Shown piece by piece: positions 63,805 to 64,000 of a stretch of DNA of 64,000 nucleotides (its first letter is position 1; each line of letters opens with the position of its first letter). The translations under genes were made by a program, and so were the position numbers. The notes under the pieces are model-generated. The model saw only the letters and a program-made list of their open reading frames with translations, did not search any database and had not been told where the DNA came from. This DNA comes from Ferribacterium limneticum. Lineage in GTDB: Bacteria > Pseudomonadota > Gammaproteobacteria > Burkholderiales > Rhodocyclaceae. The stretch is from contig NZ_CP075190.1 in the NCBI RefSeq assembly GCF_020510585.1, positions 747,001-811,000 on the forward strand. The letters run 5' to 3'.

Positions 63805-64000
63805 AGGCGGCTTTTGAAGCCAATCCAGTTATGCTTCTTCACGAGGCGTGATCGTCTCCCGGCTCACCCCTAAGGAACGACTTGTATTGGCCCGAAGGGG
63901 GATCTATTGCGTTACTGTGGCGGGCGGGAGGAAATATCGATAGCGCTCGGAAGATCTTTTGGATTGCAAATGAGCTTCGTTCTGTATTTCGGCCTTTGGT
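63805..64000. other. Window end, no gene recognised
   Basis: 196 bp after the FRG gene. I see no convincing frame, terminator or repeat; a gene beginning here could continue beyond the window. Confidence 0.4.

Overview
The window looks like a chromosomal accessory region of a betaproteobacterium, probably Rhodocyclales (a Sterolibacterium/Denitratisoma/Azoarcus-like organism). This is inferred from protein style, moderately high GC, the AraC/TetR repertoire and the IS types. No rRNA, tRNA or CRISPR array was seen. The dominant theme is oxygen-dependent, CoA-thioester-based catabolism of a bulky hydrophobic compound (steroid-, terpenoid- or alicyclic-like; the substrate is inference), with its own electron-transfer chain, regulators, membrane proteins and oxygen-sensing genes.

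Layout. (1) 1-7986, + strand: the end of an RND pump, a TolC-type outer-membrane protein, and a complete YbhGFSR/HlyD-type ABC exporter in overlapping genes. (2) 8034-10538, - strand: two crotonases and a MaoC hydratase. (3) 10662-16273: an SDR relic, a Rieske oxygenase alpha subunit with Rieske ferredoxin, a bacteriohemerythrin, a BoxA-like iron-sulfur flavoprotein reductase and a second Rieske oxygenase. (4) 16459-22945: AraC and TetR regulators, a second BoxA-like reductase translationally coupled to a KstD/fumarate-reductase-like flavoprotein, a small EthD-like protein, a rubredoxin and a cytochrome P450 behind a tandem palindromic operator. (5) 23042-30109, - strand: a decayed enoyl-CoA hydratase, an SDR, an MDR reductase, a CoA-transferase, an SCP2-type thiolase and an HMG-CoA-synthase-like/DUF35 fusion. 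(6) 30502-33170: a chemoreceptor and a dead IS5-type element. (7) 33320-38890, + strand: MaoC, three acyl-CoA dehydrogenases, a CitE-like lyase and a stand-alone acyl-CoA-dehydrogenase C-terminal domain. (8) 39214-41762: a TetR regulator and etfAB. (9) 42054-47096, - strand: a GGDEF/EAL protein, a diiron MBL protein, a PAS chemoreceptor and a small protein. (10) 47127-58683: NorE/NorF-like subunits, an MFS pump, an AraC regulator, a DUF1329 protein, an ecdysteroid-kinase-like phosphotransferase and five paralogues of one membrane-protein family I cannot name. (11) 59316-64000: ETF-quinone oxidoreductase, nested ISs and an FRG-domain protein.

How it could work together: P450 and Rieske enzymes would hydroxylate the substrate, with electrons from the BoxA-like reductases, Rieske ferredoxin and rubredoxin. 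The KstD-like flavoprotein and SDR/MDR enzymes would oxidise or reduce ring positions. CoA-transferase, acyl-CoA dehydrogenases, crotonases/MaoC proteins, thiolase and CitE-like lyase would break the skeleton. ETF and ETF-QO would pass dehydrogenase electrons to quinone. An imperfect motif, CGTAT-N6-ATACG, lies ahead of several of these units, including etfBA, and suggests one regulon. The best candidates for something undescribed are the five-copy membrane family (48088-58683), the BoxA-like reductases without BoxB, and the thiolase paired with a Cys-less HMGCS-DUF35 fusion.
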